Shown: in pieces, positions 1-10,880 of the stretch
Layout: every line of letters starts with the position of its first letter
Position numbering within the stretch: position 1 is the first letter of the stretch
Assembly: GCA_036365455.1 (NCBI GenBank)
Contig: JAWQUS010000004.1
Span: 6,393,501 to 6,457,500 of the forward strand
Origin: Macrosoma leucophasiata
Taxonomy: Eukaryota > Arthropoda > Insecta > Lepidoptera > Hedylidae
Direction of reading: 5' to 3'
Length of the DNA: 64,000 bases
Position numbers and translations under genes: made by a program
Notes under the pieces: generated by a model
The model's input: only the letters and a program-made list of their open reading frames with translations
Database searches by the model: none
What the model was told of the DNA's origin: nothing

Positions 1-27
1 ACCTGCAAATGAGAGAATTAGAAAAAC
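1..27 (-). promoter_or_regulatory. Minus-strand 3' splice site joined to GT
   Basis: Read on the minus strand, a CTAAT branch-like motif (17-21) is followed by a pyrimidine-rich tract ending TTTGCAG, with GT immediately after at bases 2-1. The same arrangement recurs at 19.84 kb and 50.74 kb. It can be an ordinary acceptor whose exon begins with GT outside the window, or a recursive splice (ratchet) site. The window edge hides the rest of the donor. Confidence 0.4.
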
Positions 28-1179
28 AACAATACATCGATGGTTTGCTATAGTGTTATTATATGCTAATCAATTTTTCAGAAATATAAACCATCGATGT
101 ACAGTTTTCAACTCTAGTAATGCGAGAACCGGCTGACATTACTGGACCACACGTTTCTCCAACCGGATAGATCGGACCGAATCACGTAAGTGTTATTTAT
201 GTGAACTTCGATTTGTATTTCGTTGATATATTGCAGTTAATGATTTCTATAATTGAACTCTAGTCTCATTCATGCAATGTTTAAATAATCTTATTTATTA
301 CTGCTAATAAATTGTTTTTTAAGCGGCAGAAGTTGTTTTGCCTTCTATGTAATCAGATCGTAGCGCCACTTGTCAGTTCCACTTGTAAATATAAACGAAA
401 TAAAAATAACAAAATGCCTTTTATAATTTAGGCCAACTTTGAATTTTTTGAAACTTTTTGACCTTCCCATCAGTAGTGGAGAACCTTTGTGTGTAGTGAT
501 TAAGAAAAGTTCTTCATTACTGATGGGAATCGTTCGATTGAGTCCACCACACACGAATTTTTTTACCCAAACTGTTTGGGGAAAATTTTATACATAATGA
601 TTATATTGATACTATATTTAAAATTGCTTTCAAACAAATCAAAATTTAATTTGGCATGCTGAAAAGCTATTTAAATTCTTAAAGAAAGTCAATGTTTTAG
701 TCTTTATAGGCATTTTCTTGAACCACAAACTTTCTTTAGATGCTCTTTCAAACATCATCGTTCAATAGTTTATTTTAAAGCATCTATTATTAAAGGTGTT
801 TCACATTGTCGTCCTACATGAAATTTAAAAGGTAACGAAATCTATTCGTATCTCGACTTATATAATGGTCCTTTTCAGAATCGTTATGTTGCAGACGCCA
901 ATCCAACTTGGCAAGCATTGATATTCCATCTACTTAAAGGTTTGCGTTAACGAAATCCACATACTAGTATTCAAACGACGACGACGAGCTTTAAAATTTC
1001 CCGACTCGAAATTCTCCATAATATATCCTTATTCGTTACAAAGGACCAGTTAAATTATTTGATCAAGTCGAAAATTGACTACTGTCTAGTTGACTATTTA
1101 CCATATGGAATATTAGGGCGACACAACCGGTTTTGATTTACGAAACTGAATACAGAAATACACCCATTAATCAAATAAA
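28..1179. other. Unannotated AT-rich non-coding stretch
   Basis: I see no recognisable element or convincing coding segment. A stretch at 125-185 ends at a GTAAGT, but an in-frame stop and the lack of a good acceptor leave it unsupported. Confidence 0.4.
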
Positions 1180-1239
1180 ATGAAAAGATTTTACAGTATT
1201 TTCTTTAACGTTTCGATTAATAAATCAATTATAAAAGAG
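1180..1239 (+). CDS. Weak candidate first coding exon
   Basis: An ATG opens 20 codons that run without a stop into GAG|GTAAGT, a close match to the consensus 5' splice site. The encoded peptide starts MKRFYSIFFNVS and is basic and hydrophobic, a composition compatible with a targeting peptide but far too short to prove it. No promoter motif and no following exon were identified. In AT-rich DNA this length of open frame is expected by chance, so the splice donor is the only real support. Confidence 0.12.
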
Positions 1240-1332
1240 GTAAGTATTTTTGTTGATATATTATATTACAATTTTCATAAGATTTGCACCTTTAGGTATA
1301 TCCTATCTGCATTTTTTTTTCAAAAAGCAGTC

Positions 1333-1503
1333 ATTTTTTAATGTAATGGACGTGACAAACAAGCATGCAGTTCACATTGATGTGAAGTGATGACTGCAGC
1401 CTATAGACACTCACATGAAGATCAAGGTCAAAATGCAGATGCGTTACCACTCCTGAGGCCTAAGGTGTTATGCCTCTGTGCCGGAAATTACAGGGCCGTA
1501 CAT
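1333..1503 (-). repeat. Family X retroposon, short form
   Basis: On the minus strand it runs from GTACGGCCCTG through CTTAGGCCTCAGGAGTGG and GGCTGCAGTCATCAC to CCATTACATTAAAAAATG. It begins at the same internal point as the copies at 6.08 kb, 6.59 kb and 26.8 kb and lacks the first ~120 bp seen in the full copies. Confidence 0.8.
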
Positions 1504-1880
1504 TTCATATCAAATCAACATCTTAATTAAAGAGGTTTTGTAACTAACACGTTTACCATGACAACAATATATGCGATTAGTATTTTCTCGAATGTATATT
1601 AATTTTTAATTTTCTATACACAAACAAATACACGTGATGTCGGCCTTTCTAAACTTACCTTCATTCAACTGCCATTGAACATTATTACCAGAAATGAGAT
1701 TATTTCTTGCGTTTTACGTTTTACAACAAAACATTGAATATTCAAATGACAATCGATAATAGTTTCCGGTCTCGATCGTACCTATTATCGAGTACAATTT
1801 AACGTCAAATATCAATCATTCGCATCGCTCTGGGAACGATCCGAATTAGGTACATATGTACAGTGAACATAACCACACCA

Positions 1881-2122
1881 ACTGGTGGTAGAGTTCCAGT
1901 GTAGGAGCTCGAGGGTGTAGATACCACCGAATTACCTAATCCATGTGTAAAATATGGCCCCGTAATAACTATCACAGAGACATAACAACAAAGTTCTCAA
2001 GGCTATCAACGCATCTGCATTTTGATCTTTGTTCTCTGTCTGGGTGTCTATAGGCTGCAGTCATCACTTAACATCAATGTGAACTGAATGCTTGTTTGCC
2101 ACCTTCATTACATTAAAAAAAA
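1881..2122 (+). repeat. Family X retroposon, diverged full-length
   Basis: The copy starts ACTGGTGGTAGAG and ends in CATTACATTAAAAAAAA. It has an internal deletion after the ACCACCGAATTACC segment. It carries the variant ATAACTATCACAGAG where the other subfamily has ATTTCCGGCACAGAG, which marks a second X subfamily. Confidence 0.8.
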
Positions 2123-2904
2123 CTATAATACTTTGTTTACTTTATCGGTGCATTTTATCGAATGTGTTGTTCTGTTGTTTTCTTGTTAACGACCTGTTGA
2201 GATTAAATATTTCTTGTATTTGAACTATCTCGAAGGTTAAGCGCCATAAGACGTCGTAAGACCTAAAATCCTGGATTTAGTTACCTAGATACAAGCATAT
2301 ATGAAATTGGGATTTGCCAGCGGAGTAGATTCCTAGTCGCACCCCCGAACTTAGTGATGTGATTTTCCATCTATTTGGCATAGTAGACTAAAATAACAGT
2401 AAATCGTTAACATATGCAGGATGACTGACATATACCTAGGTACCAACTCACTACAGCGCAATAAACATTTCATTTTAACTGTACCATTTAAAAAATTACA
2501 GACAATTTGCATTTCCCTGACACAACTCACAACTAACACCGCACACATAGACAGATGGGCTACCCTTTTTGTAGGATGCGAGTTAATAATTTAGGACAAA
2601 CTTAGATGTAAATTATTCAATAATATTAGTTTAATCGGTATAAGCGGAGACGATGCGTATTATAGGCGTTTATAATTTACCAGTTACAATACTGTAGCGA
2701 CAAAGTGGGTCACTGGAGCAAGTTAATGCCCTAATAGTTCAATTGGTTGCTATTCATGCATTTTATTGTATGGACATTGTAATTATACCATCAATAATTG
2801 TAAATAGAATTGTTATAATGTCGCCGTGGTCCTAATTTTGTTAATGCAATTAGGTACTATTGAGGTACAAGTGGAAGTGTTAAATAAATAATTTTTTTTT
2901 TGAC
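2123..2904. other. Unannotated AT-rich stretch
   Basis: No element, RNA gene or supported coding segment is visible between the X copy and the tRNA-derived SINE. Short open frames here have no recognisable content. Confidence 0.4.
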
Positions 2905-2913
2905 ATAAGTATA

Positions 2914-3223
2914 CTCGGTAGCCTAGTGGTAGCAGGCCACTACTACTACGCTGAGGTCCTGGGTTCGATTCCCGGGTAGGAGGTTATCAGAGATAATGGT
3001 GTAAAATCCTTTATCTCTGGTTCTATTGGGATTTTTCCATTTTCTGAAAATTTCCCAGTACCTCGAAGTTTGGTAATGTGCCCGGAGATGTCAACAGGCT
3101 CGCCACCTGTTACATGGGCCAAAAACGTAACCGGCGAATTGTGGGTGTTTGCATGTATGCTTGAATGCATGCATTTACCTCTGACTACCCCTTTGGGGAT
3201 TACAGGCGTGAAGTTACGTACGT
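2914..3223 (+). repeat. tRNA-derived SINE, copy 1
   Basis: The 5' part is tRNA-like, with an A-box-like TAGCCTAGTGG and a B box GGTTCGATTCC 47 bases further on. A unique body follows and the copy ends ACAGGCGTGAAGTTACG. It is flanked by a 9-bp direct repeat, ATAAGTATA, at 2905-2913 and 3224-3232, as expected of a target-site duplication. The copy at 18.2 kb matches it along its full length. The antisense strand has a 74-codon open frame that I regard as incidental. Confidence 0.9.
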
Positions 3224-3232
3224 ATAAGTATA

Positions 3233-4100
3233 TTCTGCAATTTATGTGTGTGCTTTAAAAAATATGCTAAAAGTAAAGTATGCTGGGTATATCTTTTGTA
3301 AAAGTAAATAATGGGCCAATCAATCATCATAACATTACCATAAACAAACGTCTACGATGGTGGCCCTTTGATTTACAGACCAAAGGTCAAACGAACAATA
3401 AAAAGATTTAAGAAATTAACTTCTCTCTATTGTCATAAAACTAACGAGCGTGAAATGTAAAATAGAAACTGTCGCGTAGAAAAAATCGAGTTCCCGTAGA
3501 AAGAAAAACTGACTTAATCGAGTATTCGTAGACGGAGAAAATAAATCGATGATAATTTTATGCGTGTGGTCAAGAAAACCAAGGTCAGGAGGTCTAACAA
3601 GAAATCGCGGAAAAAGCCATATGTTTCCGAGCCCGAAGGCCAATTTCAAATCTTTTATTCAATTTGATTATTCAAATTATTACTTTCCACGGTTTCGTTG
3701 ATCAAAATATAAACCATATCGAAACTGACTTCATAATTTGTCTCTCGTAATCTGAATACATACATTAAAGATATCTTAATATTCGATTATCGTAGTGATA
3801 AAATTATGCCAGAGAGAATGTCTCAATTTAAGGTGCTTCATTGTGAACACTTTATAATGCATACAATTTTTATACAACGGCTAAAAGCCGCAGAATCCGC
3901 TTTTACATTTGACCATTTTTTTTGAGACGGCACTCGTCTTCTTCATCTGCATTCGGCGAGCACAGATGACCAGAGAAGAGTATGTATTGTATGGATATTT
4001 GTCCGAAAAAAAAAGAAATTTTATAAATCTACTATATATTTTTCGCAATTACACATGCGAGTGAACTTAAGAAATTAAAGAAAAAATGGGAAGAAAAATT
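3233..4100. other. Unannotated stretch
   Basis: No clear repeat or gene. A segment at 3922-3970 (GAGACGGCACTCGTCTTCTT) faintly resembles one at 35.79 kb, which may mark an old dispersed repeat. Confidence 0.3.
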
Positions 4101-4137
4101 TGACTTTGGGCAGGAATCGAACCTGCGACCTCCAGTC
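4101..4137 (-). repeat. tRNA-like SINE scrap
   Basis: The minus strand reads GGTCGCAGGTTCGATTCCTG, which contains a B-box and T-arm-like sequence. No A box or acceptor stem lies upstream, so this is a decayed tRNA-derived retroposon and not a tRNA gene. Confidence 0.5.
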
Positions 4138-5947
4138 CAATTTTAAAAACAAAGAAAAAAAAATCCACAATTTTCAGATTAATAACTGTAATATAGATTG
4201 TGGTGAGTTAAACAAGAGTTGTGCGAATAAGAGTAACGACCGTCCACCTATCGTCGTCATCTTTGCTTTTTTATTAGTTCGGAGTAGGATTAATAAAGGC
4301 GCTTAGTAAAACAATAGCAAGTAAAAACAAAAGCAATATTGACATTCCGTCAAAACTAAACAACACAGCACCGGAGCCTTCTGCGCCGGAAATCGGGAAG
4401 AATTATGTAAATGATAATGATTGACACACAACTGACAGTACCATCGATACAGCTACCGTGAAACGTGAAGAGAAAGTAGTAATAACGGGAGCCGAGCAAA
4501 ATTCATACGATATAGGACCGTGTAGGGAAATTCTAATTTCCGATATGCAATACAACGTACGATGGCGATTTACTGTGGATGTAATGATACCAATATTGAC
4601 GAGTTTCATTACTTACAATGTTTGCTACTCGTACAATGCATGTAACATGAATTACAATTTTGTGGGTTTGTCTATGCGTCGTACAATTGGCCTCAAATCT
4701 TCTCTTACATTTGTCAGACATAAATATGTGCAAACTTTACTCCCGTGTACAAGCAGCCAATGTTGGGTCAATATTTTCTATGATATCGATACATCAACTA
4801 CTATAAGACACTGGTCTTTATATTTATAGCACAAGAATAATTTACCGAACTTATAAGTCTACGTAACCGCTGTGAATAACGATTGTGTTTAGTTTTATAA
4901 TTTGTAACATCAATATGGAAACACTAAAGTTCTAGAATCCAAAAATCTCGCGTTTATTAAACTAGAATGATTATTTAAAATCGAACCCGACGTTTCGGTC
5001 GCTTTTCAGTTTCCGTGGTCTCTTTTTTAGTTATACGCGAGATAAATCCGAAAACTAGTTTTATTTCAATGAGTGTAGCCCCCGAAAACTTAAGAACATA
5101 CTAAATCAGATTATATTTTGATAATTATGTTCTAACACAAAGATTACATATTCTTATCATACTAACCAGGCGTAATTGAAGTAGCTACCGCATGTAAAAT
5201 GTCACACGTGTTTCGATGTCGCGATGCTTGAGACTTGAGACACTGACCGACAGAAACAGGTATGGATGAAAGTAATTATTCTAATGTCATGAATGTGACG
5301 AACGAACTCATAGTAAACATCGAAGGTTAGTGAATAGAACTATCTATTGACATCTATTTGGAGGTCTATAGAAATAGAAATAGAAAATATTTTAATTTCG
5401 AATAGATCTTTACAGATACTTTCAAAACGTCAATAAATCATAAAATACCTAGAGTGAATAACCATTACATATAGTAAAAGCAAAAACATGTATTAACCTG
5501 TCAAGGAACGTAAGGACACCGGCGCCCAGACACAATTGAATTTCAATTGTCATATTTTTCTCGTGTCTGGAGGGTTTACTAGTAAATTAAAAATTAGTAT
5601 TTAAACTACTTAGTTAAAACATAATAATCACAAACATTTTAAATTCCTTCAATGATGATAAATGAAGAAAAAGAAAATCTTATTCGTCAAGATCAAAGTT
5701 ATTCACTTAGCAGAGTTCCAAGTGCAGTCACTACTGAGAAGAACTCCGCTACCCAACAAACTCAGTAAGAGCTCTTTTAAAAGAGAGCTTAAATCTTGTA
5801 CAGATTATCGTGAAAAATCAAATAATGTGAACGTCCATAGCATAAATGCAAATAAACTGCTATCTACTAAATGTGATGTAGCTCCTGCAAACCAGAACAG
5901 ACCAATCTCCACCAACAGCACCCGTTCACGAGTATGAGCTAATCTAT
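4138..5947. other. Unannotated stretch with unrecognised open frames
   Basis: Open frames at 4458-4829 and 5662-5937 (plus strand) match nothing I recognise and have no clear splice or promoter context. At 5526-5570 the arms CCAGACAC and GTGTCTGG enclose the palindrome CAATTGAAATTCAATTG read on the minus strand; this segment resembles 59.68-59.72 kb. Confidence 0.3.
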
Positions 5948-6064
5948 ATGCCGCCAAAGGGCAGTATTCAGTACTTATTATCATATTCCGGTTAGCTGGT
6001 AATATATAGTCCCGTTATAGCTAGGACAAAACCATAAAAACCTAGGTCTCGGGGGTGGCAACGT
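5948..6064 (+). repeat. Family X 5' half, degenerate
   Basis: The order of segments matches X: a diverged GCCGCTAAA-like start, the CATATTCCGGTTAGCTGG segment and CTAGGTCTCGGGGGTGGC. It stops just before the next X copy begins, which suggests that the younger copy inserted in or next to it. Confidence 0.55.
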
Positions 6065-6074
6065 ATATAAATTT

Positions 6075-6247
6075 TGTACGGCCCTGTAATTTCCGGCACA
6101 GAGGCATAACACCTTAGGCCTCAGGAGTGGTAATGCATCTGCATTTTGACCTCGGTCTTTGTGCGGGGGGGTTCATAACCTGCAGTCATCACTTAACATC
6201 AATGTGAATTGCATGGTTGCTTCCCACTTACATTACATATAAAAAAA
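6075..6247 (+). repeat. Family X retroposon, short form
   Basis: It begins TGTACGGCCCTGTAATTTCC, includes CTTAGGCCTCAGGAGTGG, and ends TTACATATAAAAAAA. Its start coincides with the internal start of other short copies. Confidence 0.8.
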
Positions 6248-6587
6248 CTACGTAAAGTAAAATAAGAGACGACGGAGAAGTGTTGGTGTTAAAATATTTT
6301 CCTTGTTTTTGCTATCCCAAAGACATAGCAAACAGAATTCTAACGACCACAAAAATATTGTAGAAAGCTTTGGCATAGCAAGATTTGCATTGACAGTGAA
6401 ACCGACTCACATGTCACGGTAACCGGAAACTATCTGCGGTTCGATGGTCAATGGCGACAGTTATGTGAACTTGAATTGTGGTCGGTAAATAATTGCGATT
6501 TTGTGATTCCATTTGTGAAATATTGCAAATTGTTAAGCAGAAATAGAGGAAATATCCTCATAGGCGGCTAGAGATCTTATATCTCAT

Positions 6588-6732
6588 ATGTATGGCCTCG
6601 TAACTATCACAGATAATAACAACTTAGGTCTCATTTTGATCTCCGTTCCTTGTGTAAGTGTGAATAGGCTGCAGTCATCACTTAACATCAATGTGAACAG
6701 CGTGCTTGTTTTCCATCATTATAACATAAAGA
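6588..6732 (+). repeat. Family X retroposon, diverged short form
   Basis: It starts ATGTATGGCCTCGTAACTAT, carries the ATCACAGA variant shared with the 1.88-kb copy, then GGCTGCAGTCATCAC and a CATCATTATAACATAAAGAAA tail region. Confidence 0.7.
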
Positions 6733-7454
6733 AATTCTGCTTGTGCGGAGTTTAAACTTCAGTCTCAACTCAAATAGGTACCTACATTGAATAATCGAGA
6801 CTAGGTTTGGACGATGCAGCGTCTTTACTATTTACAACTCCGGAAATCTAAGAAGTTCTGGACTAAAACAAAATATTTGACTACTACTAATCAGAAGAGA
6901 GCAATGTTACTCCTTCCATTCGGCAATAAAGGGATGAGATGAATCTACGGCCTTGAACTCACACACAAGAGCTACAAATAAAAAGTAAGAGAATCCAAAA
7001 CAAACATGCGCCTGCGCAAACAAAATCAACTTCAGTCGCAAGTACCGCCTGCAACTTTCTCGCGCATAATTAATTCATACTTTATACCAATAATAATATA
7101 TATTACTATTATATCCGGTGAATAATTGACGTTTACTATAATTATTCACTATGTGCTTAACTATACAGTATACTTATTGGGAACGATACTTCCTGAACTA
7201 TATTTCAAGATACAAACAAGCTTGTGCATTGAAGTACTGCTTGTTTCTAACCTGACGTAAAGAACTGCGTACAATACCATTTTATTAATTTATTAGGTAT
7301 CCTACAAAATGACATAATGGAACATAAGATTACGATTCCTTTGCGTAAATGTTCTGTTTTATTTACATTCTAAATTTCAGTAGGCAATGTAACTCTAGGG
7401 CCCCATGGTCACATTTGCTACGGGCCCTGCATCGGCATTATCCGGCACTGTTTA
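6733..7454. other. Unannotated AT-rich stretch
   Basis: No repeat of the window's families, RNA gene or coding segment was found here. Confidence 0.4.
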
Positions 7455-7642
7455 CAGTATCCAACAAGAAATATTGCACATCGAGCCTACAAAAGAGATA
7501 ATCGGCTAGTTTCAACTTCGTAGAGCGCTATCTCTGCTGCACACTGCCTACGTAAGCACTGATAGTCCGGTATTGATAAAAACTTGATCAAGATGGTCGA
7601 CAAACGTCAGATAGGTAAGATGTGGAAGATATAACGCTCTAC

Positions 7643-8370
7643 TTCTTTGTCGTTTCACTCTTGGCAGAGTGGTCGTGGTCGTCAGTCAGGAACAGGCTGT
7701 GTTACAAGTTTTTTTTTTTTTTTTTATGTAATGGAAGTGGCAAACAAGCATGCAGTTCACATTGATGTTAAGTGATGACTGCAGCCTATAGACACCCATA
7801 AAAAGACCAAGGTCAAAATGTAGATGCGTTACCACTCCCGAGGCCTAAGATGTTATGCCTCTGTGTCGGAAATTACAGGGCCGTACATTACCTCCTGACC
7901 GGAACACGATAGTGCTGAACACTACCATTTAGTGGCAAGTATATTAGGTAATGCGGTGGTGCCTACGCCCGCGAGCTCCGTCACTGGAGCTCTACCACCA
8001 GTAAAAAGTTTTGTTAAACGGCGCAATTCTTGTCGGACCGCAGCCTTTCTGGTACACTCATGAACTGGGTAGTTTGTTACCGCCTTGATTTGATCTGTCC
8101 ATCACAACGGGCAGATCCCAGATGTGATGGACAGATCAATCGCGGTCTGGTACTTTCCACTTTTCCCTGCACTACTAGACGTTCTATGGAGTCATTGTTG
8201 CGCCGCGAAACATGTCCAAAGAAAGTAAGGATGCGGGTTTGTACAATAGACGAGAGGCGCTGTCGGATGCCGAGTTCGTTAAGTATGGAGGCGTTCGTAC
8301 GGAATTCTGTCCACGACACCCTGAGCATTCTCCTCCAGCACCACATCTCGAGTGCGTCCATTTTAAATAG
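7643..8370 (-). pseudogene. 5'-truncated RTE-like LINE, ORF C-terminus
   Basis: The minus strand encodes KMDALEMWCWRRMLRVSW, then SILNELGIRQRLSSIVQ and FFGHVSRR, the region after the reverse transcriptase domain in RTE-type non-LTR elements. The same stretch occurs in the 49.1-50.2 kb copy. The insertion is bounded by a perfect 12-bp target duplication, ATAACGCTCTAC, at 7631-7642 and 8371-8382. It carries only the 3' end of the element, contains an X insertion (7709-8002), and has a 17-bp inverted repeat at 8090-8139 that displaces the normal reading frame. No catalytic residues remain. Confidence 0.88.
7709..8002 (-). repeat. Family X retroposon, full-length
   Basis: On the minus strand it runs from ACTGGTGGTAGAGCTCCAG to a poly(A) tail of about 17. 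It lies within the LINE fragment, and AAGTTTT flanks both sides (7706 onward and 8006-8012), a probable target duplication. It is one of four near-complete copies. Confidence 0.88.
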
Positions 8371-8446
8371 ATAACGCTCTACAGACCCGAAATAAGCCAA
8401 AGTCTCCTTCCTAAGATCGATGTGTAATATTTCTTGTTTGATACTG

Positions 8447-8777
8447 TAATTTCTTTCAAACGAAAATGTAGCAGATTACAAGTGAATTATATGAATAACG
8501 CTCAACAACTAAAATCCTCAGAATATTCAGCACATTACATTTTGTTCGCAAATAAAAATCCATCATCCAACCATCTAATCAAAACATCACGATCACAATC
8601 GATCTAATTTTGTAATGGCTACCTGATAATTACTACTAATGAATGAACCTCTATAACTCGCTCGTAACAATTATCACATTTGCTTTTCAGGGTCACACAC
8701 GTTTACACAGTTTACAAATAACTATTAGGTATCTGGATTTTACCGCTTTCAGTAATGTAATGGATTCAAGCCAATTA
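8447..8777. other. Unannotated spacer between two MITEs
   Basis: Plain AT-rich sequence with no recognisable feature. Confidence 0.4.
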
Positions 8778-8966
8778 TAGTGCTCAACAATAAATATTGC
8801 ACATCGTGCCTAGGAAGGATTGACCGGTATTGGTCAAAACTTGATTGATCAAAATGGTCGACAAACGTTAAATAGATACGGTGCGAAAGAGATAACGCTC
8901 TAAAGCTCGAATTAAGCCGAAGTCTCCTTTCCAAGCTCGATGTGCAATATTTATTGTTGAGCACTG
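8778..8966. mobile_element. MITE Y1, intact 189 bp
   Basis: Termini read TAGTGCTCAACAATAAATAT on the plus strand and CAGTGCTCAACAATAAATAT on the minus strand, continuing inverted through TTGCACATCG. TA flanks it at 8776-8777 and 8967-8968. The body shares TGGTCGACAAACGT and GATAACGCTCTA with the broken copy at 7.45 kb. It is too short to encode a protein and must rely on a transposase in trans. Confidence 0.88.
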
Positions 8967-9130
8967 TATAGGTATGTAATCTATCTGTGAAAACCGCGTT
9001 GAAATCCGTTGAGTAGTTATAACGTACCAGACAAATTCCAAAAGTTTCTGTTTCCCTTCTGTAATCGCCTATCAGTTTTTTGGAAAAATATTTAATGTAA
9101 AGATACTCGATGTTTACTGTCTTATTAACT

Positions 9131-9445
9131 ATGTATGTATGTATCTTCACGCCAGGTCCCTAACGGAGTAGGCAGAGAGTGTAGAGCGTCAGATATCCCG
9201 GTCCTGACATACCTCTCATGCCTCGTCTACCTTCATCATTCTCTTCATACATCCACGCCGAATCCTTAGACCCCACCATCAGACAGAACTCGACCTATTT
9301 GATCATGGTAGGTCAATCTTGGTCTTCCTGGGCCTCTGCAACCATCCACATTCGCATTGTATATCTGTTTAGTCATTCGCTCATTCGACATTCTTTCTAT
9401 ATGCCCGAACCATCGGGGCATGCCTTTATGCCTTTGCATTTCTTT
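9131..9445 (-). pseudogene. LINE (family Z) C-terminal fragment
   Basis: The minus strand encodes MPRWFGHIERMSNERMTKQI, then GRPRLTYHDQIGRVLSDGGV. A one-base shift leads into RRGCMKRMMKVDEA and VCQDRDI, ending RSTLSAYSVRDLA and a stop at 9147-9149. Stops and the shift make it a pseudogene. RWFGH-type motifs and the ACM...V.EA...C.DR tail are typical of non-LTR reverse transcriptase C-termini in insects. The 3' end carries an ATAC-repeat tail. Homologous tails occur at 13.6, 53.9 and 58.7 kb. Confidence 0.85.
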
Positions 9446-9944
9446 TTACCTGTAGGTATGTATTGATATTTATACGATCTCAGAGCTTTTATGGAATAGA
9501 CAAAATTAATTAGAATGATAACCCATATCATACATAGGTACATACACAGGTGTTTTACTCAAGATTTAAGTACGGTAGGTAATCAGAATTTCTCTCTAAA
9601 GTATCATGACTTGAACATTGAAATGATGATAGAAAGAAGAAAGAAAGAAAAAAAAAAATATTCGCGTAGTATATCTTTCAGATACTTATGAACTCAATTA
9701 TTTTATAGCTTCTTTGTAAGGTATTATATATGTACTAGTAGACAAACAATTGAAAGTAAAACTAGTAAAAACAAGAACAAATTGGCACAATCATTGCCCT
9801 TCTCGACCATTTTAGAGAAGAGTGAACATATTCAAACTTATTTAGAACATTCGACTTACATTCGTTTTTGTAAGCTGGTTTTGCAATAAAAAACATCATT
9901 AGTAGGTACGAATTAGGGTAAATCAGTCACATTCTACTAATGCC
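9446..9944. other. Unannotated stretch, GAAA-rich microsatellite
   Basis: A GAAAGAA-rich low-complexity run lies near 9630-9658. No other feature is visible. Confidence 0.5.
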
Positions 9945-10260
9945 CATACACTATCAAAGTGACCAACTTACAAAATACCTCATAAGAAAAAACATAAGGC
10001 TGTGCACACACTGTCAAACTATTAAACTGGATGCACACGTTCAAACCCAAGAAAATACCATAACAGTAAAAATTTAAAGTGGTGCACACACTCTCAAACT
10101 ATAAAATCGAGCGTACACGTTCAAATTCAATTATCGCATCGTCTTTGATGTTCACGAATACAGTGTCGTTGTTCCGCGCGTCAAGTCGGGAAACGGGACC
10201 TGATCTGGCTTACAAAGATAAAGTCAAGCGACACCTGTGCTCATTGTATGTTAAATAGCC
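9945..10260 (+). repeat. Repeat W, copy 1, with internal tandem units
   Basis: Two tandem units of about 80 bp begin at 10003 (GTGCACACACTGTCAAACTA) and 10083 (GTGCACACACTCTCAAACTA), each followed by CACACGTTCAA or TACACGTTCAA. They lead into GCGTCAAGTCGGGAAACGGG and CACCTGTGCTCATTGTATG. A partial third unit precedes them. The same order of segments recurs 1.0 kb downstream. Confidence 0.65.
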
Positions 10261-10335
10261 AGCAAGAGGAGACAAGTTAATAAAAGTTCTCATTTGTATA
10301 TCCCAATATAATGCATAAGAATGTCAAGTTAGTTT

Positions 10336-10611
10336 ACTAGTAGAGGTACAGCGTCCGAGCTTGAGGAGGCACTACCGCAATACATAATAAATCTGCAACC
10401 AAACCGTAGTGTTCAGCACTATCGTGTTTCGGTTAGATGGTAACGCGTAGCCGCATCATCACTATAACAGATGCAAAACAAATTAGGCCTCAGGGGTGGC
10501 ATCGCATCTACATTTTGACTGCCGGTTTTTATGAAAATGTCTATAGTCGGTCGTCACTTACCATCCATATGAACGGCATGTTTGTTTGCAAAAACATTAC
10601 ATTAAAAAAAA
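10336..10611 (+). repeat. Family X retroposon, diverged full-length
   Basis: Segments appear in X order: ACTAGTAGAGGTACAG, GTGTTCAGCACTATCGTG, TTAGGCCTCAGGGGTGG, and CATTACATTAAAAAAA. Many substitutions indicate an old copy. Confidence 0.75.
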
Positions 10612-10880
10612 GGTTAAACCATGTAAGCTGCAAGGTAGAGGAGTGTTCGGTGGTTCGGATAGATACATTTATCTGCCACGAAATAGTAGCTCTATATGAG
10701 AATGTTTACCGAGAGGCATGGTAAATGAATCTGTTTGATTATTAGCAGCATCCCATTATAGTAGACAGGTATATAAATGACTAGTCTTGAGAGTGGCGAA
10801 CTATCTGCAATCGAGTCTGTGATCTATCTCTAGTATTTATTATAACGTCTTTAAATTAAAACGTTAACAGTCATTCACAT

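Larger units (their letters stand above)
7455..8446. mobile_element. MITE Y2, interrupted
   Basis: The left end CAGTATCCAACAAGAAATAT and the right end (minus strand CAGTATCAAACAAGAAATAT) form terminal inverted repeats continuing into TGCACATCG. TA flanks both ends (7453-7454 and 8447-8448). Between the ends lies the MITE body seen intact at 8.78 kb, split by a LINE insertion at 7643-8370. TA target duplication and a CAGT terminus fit the Tc1/mariner-pogo superfamily; no transposase is present. Confidence 0.85.

Noticed and set aside
125..185. Plus-strand segment ending at GTAAGT with a protein-like frame NRLTLLDHTFLQPDRSDRIT
   Set aside because: A stop lies just upstream in frame and no usable acceptor is placed correctly.
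2921..2985. tRNA gene
   Set aside because: Box A- and B-like sequences are present, but the cloverleaf does not close and the segment is the head of a SINE with target duplications.
4458..4829. 123-codon plus-strand frame
   Set aside because: Unrecognised and Cys/Tyr-rich in a way typical of translated AT-rich DNA; no context supports a gene.
8030..8374. 114-codon plus-strand frame
   Set aside because: Shadow of the LINE coding strand, which reads in the opposite direction with clear homology to the 49-kb copy.
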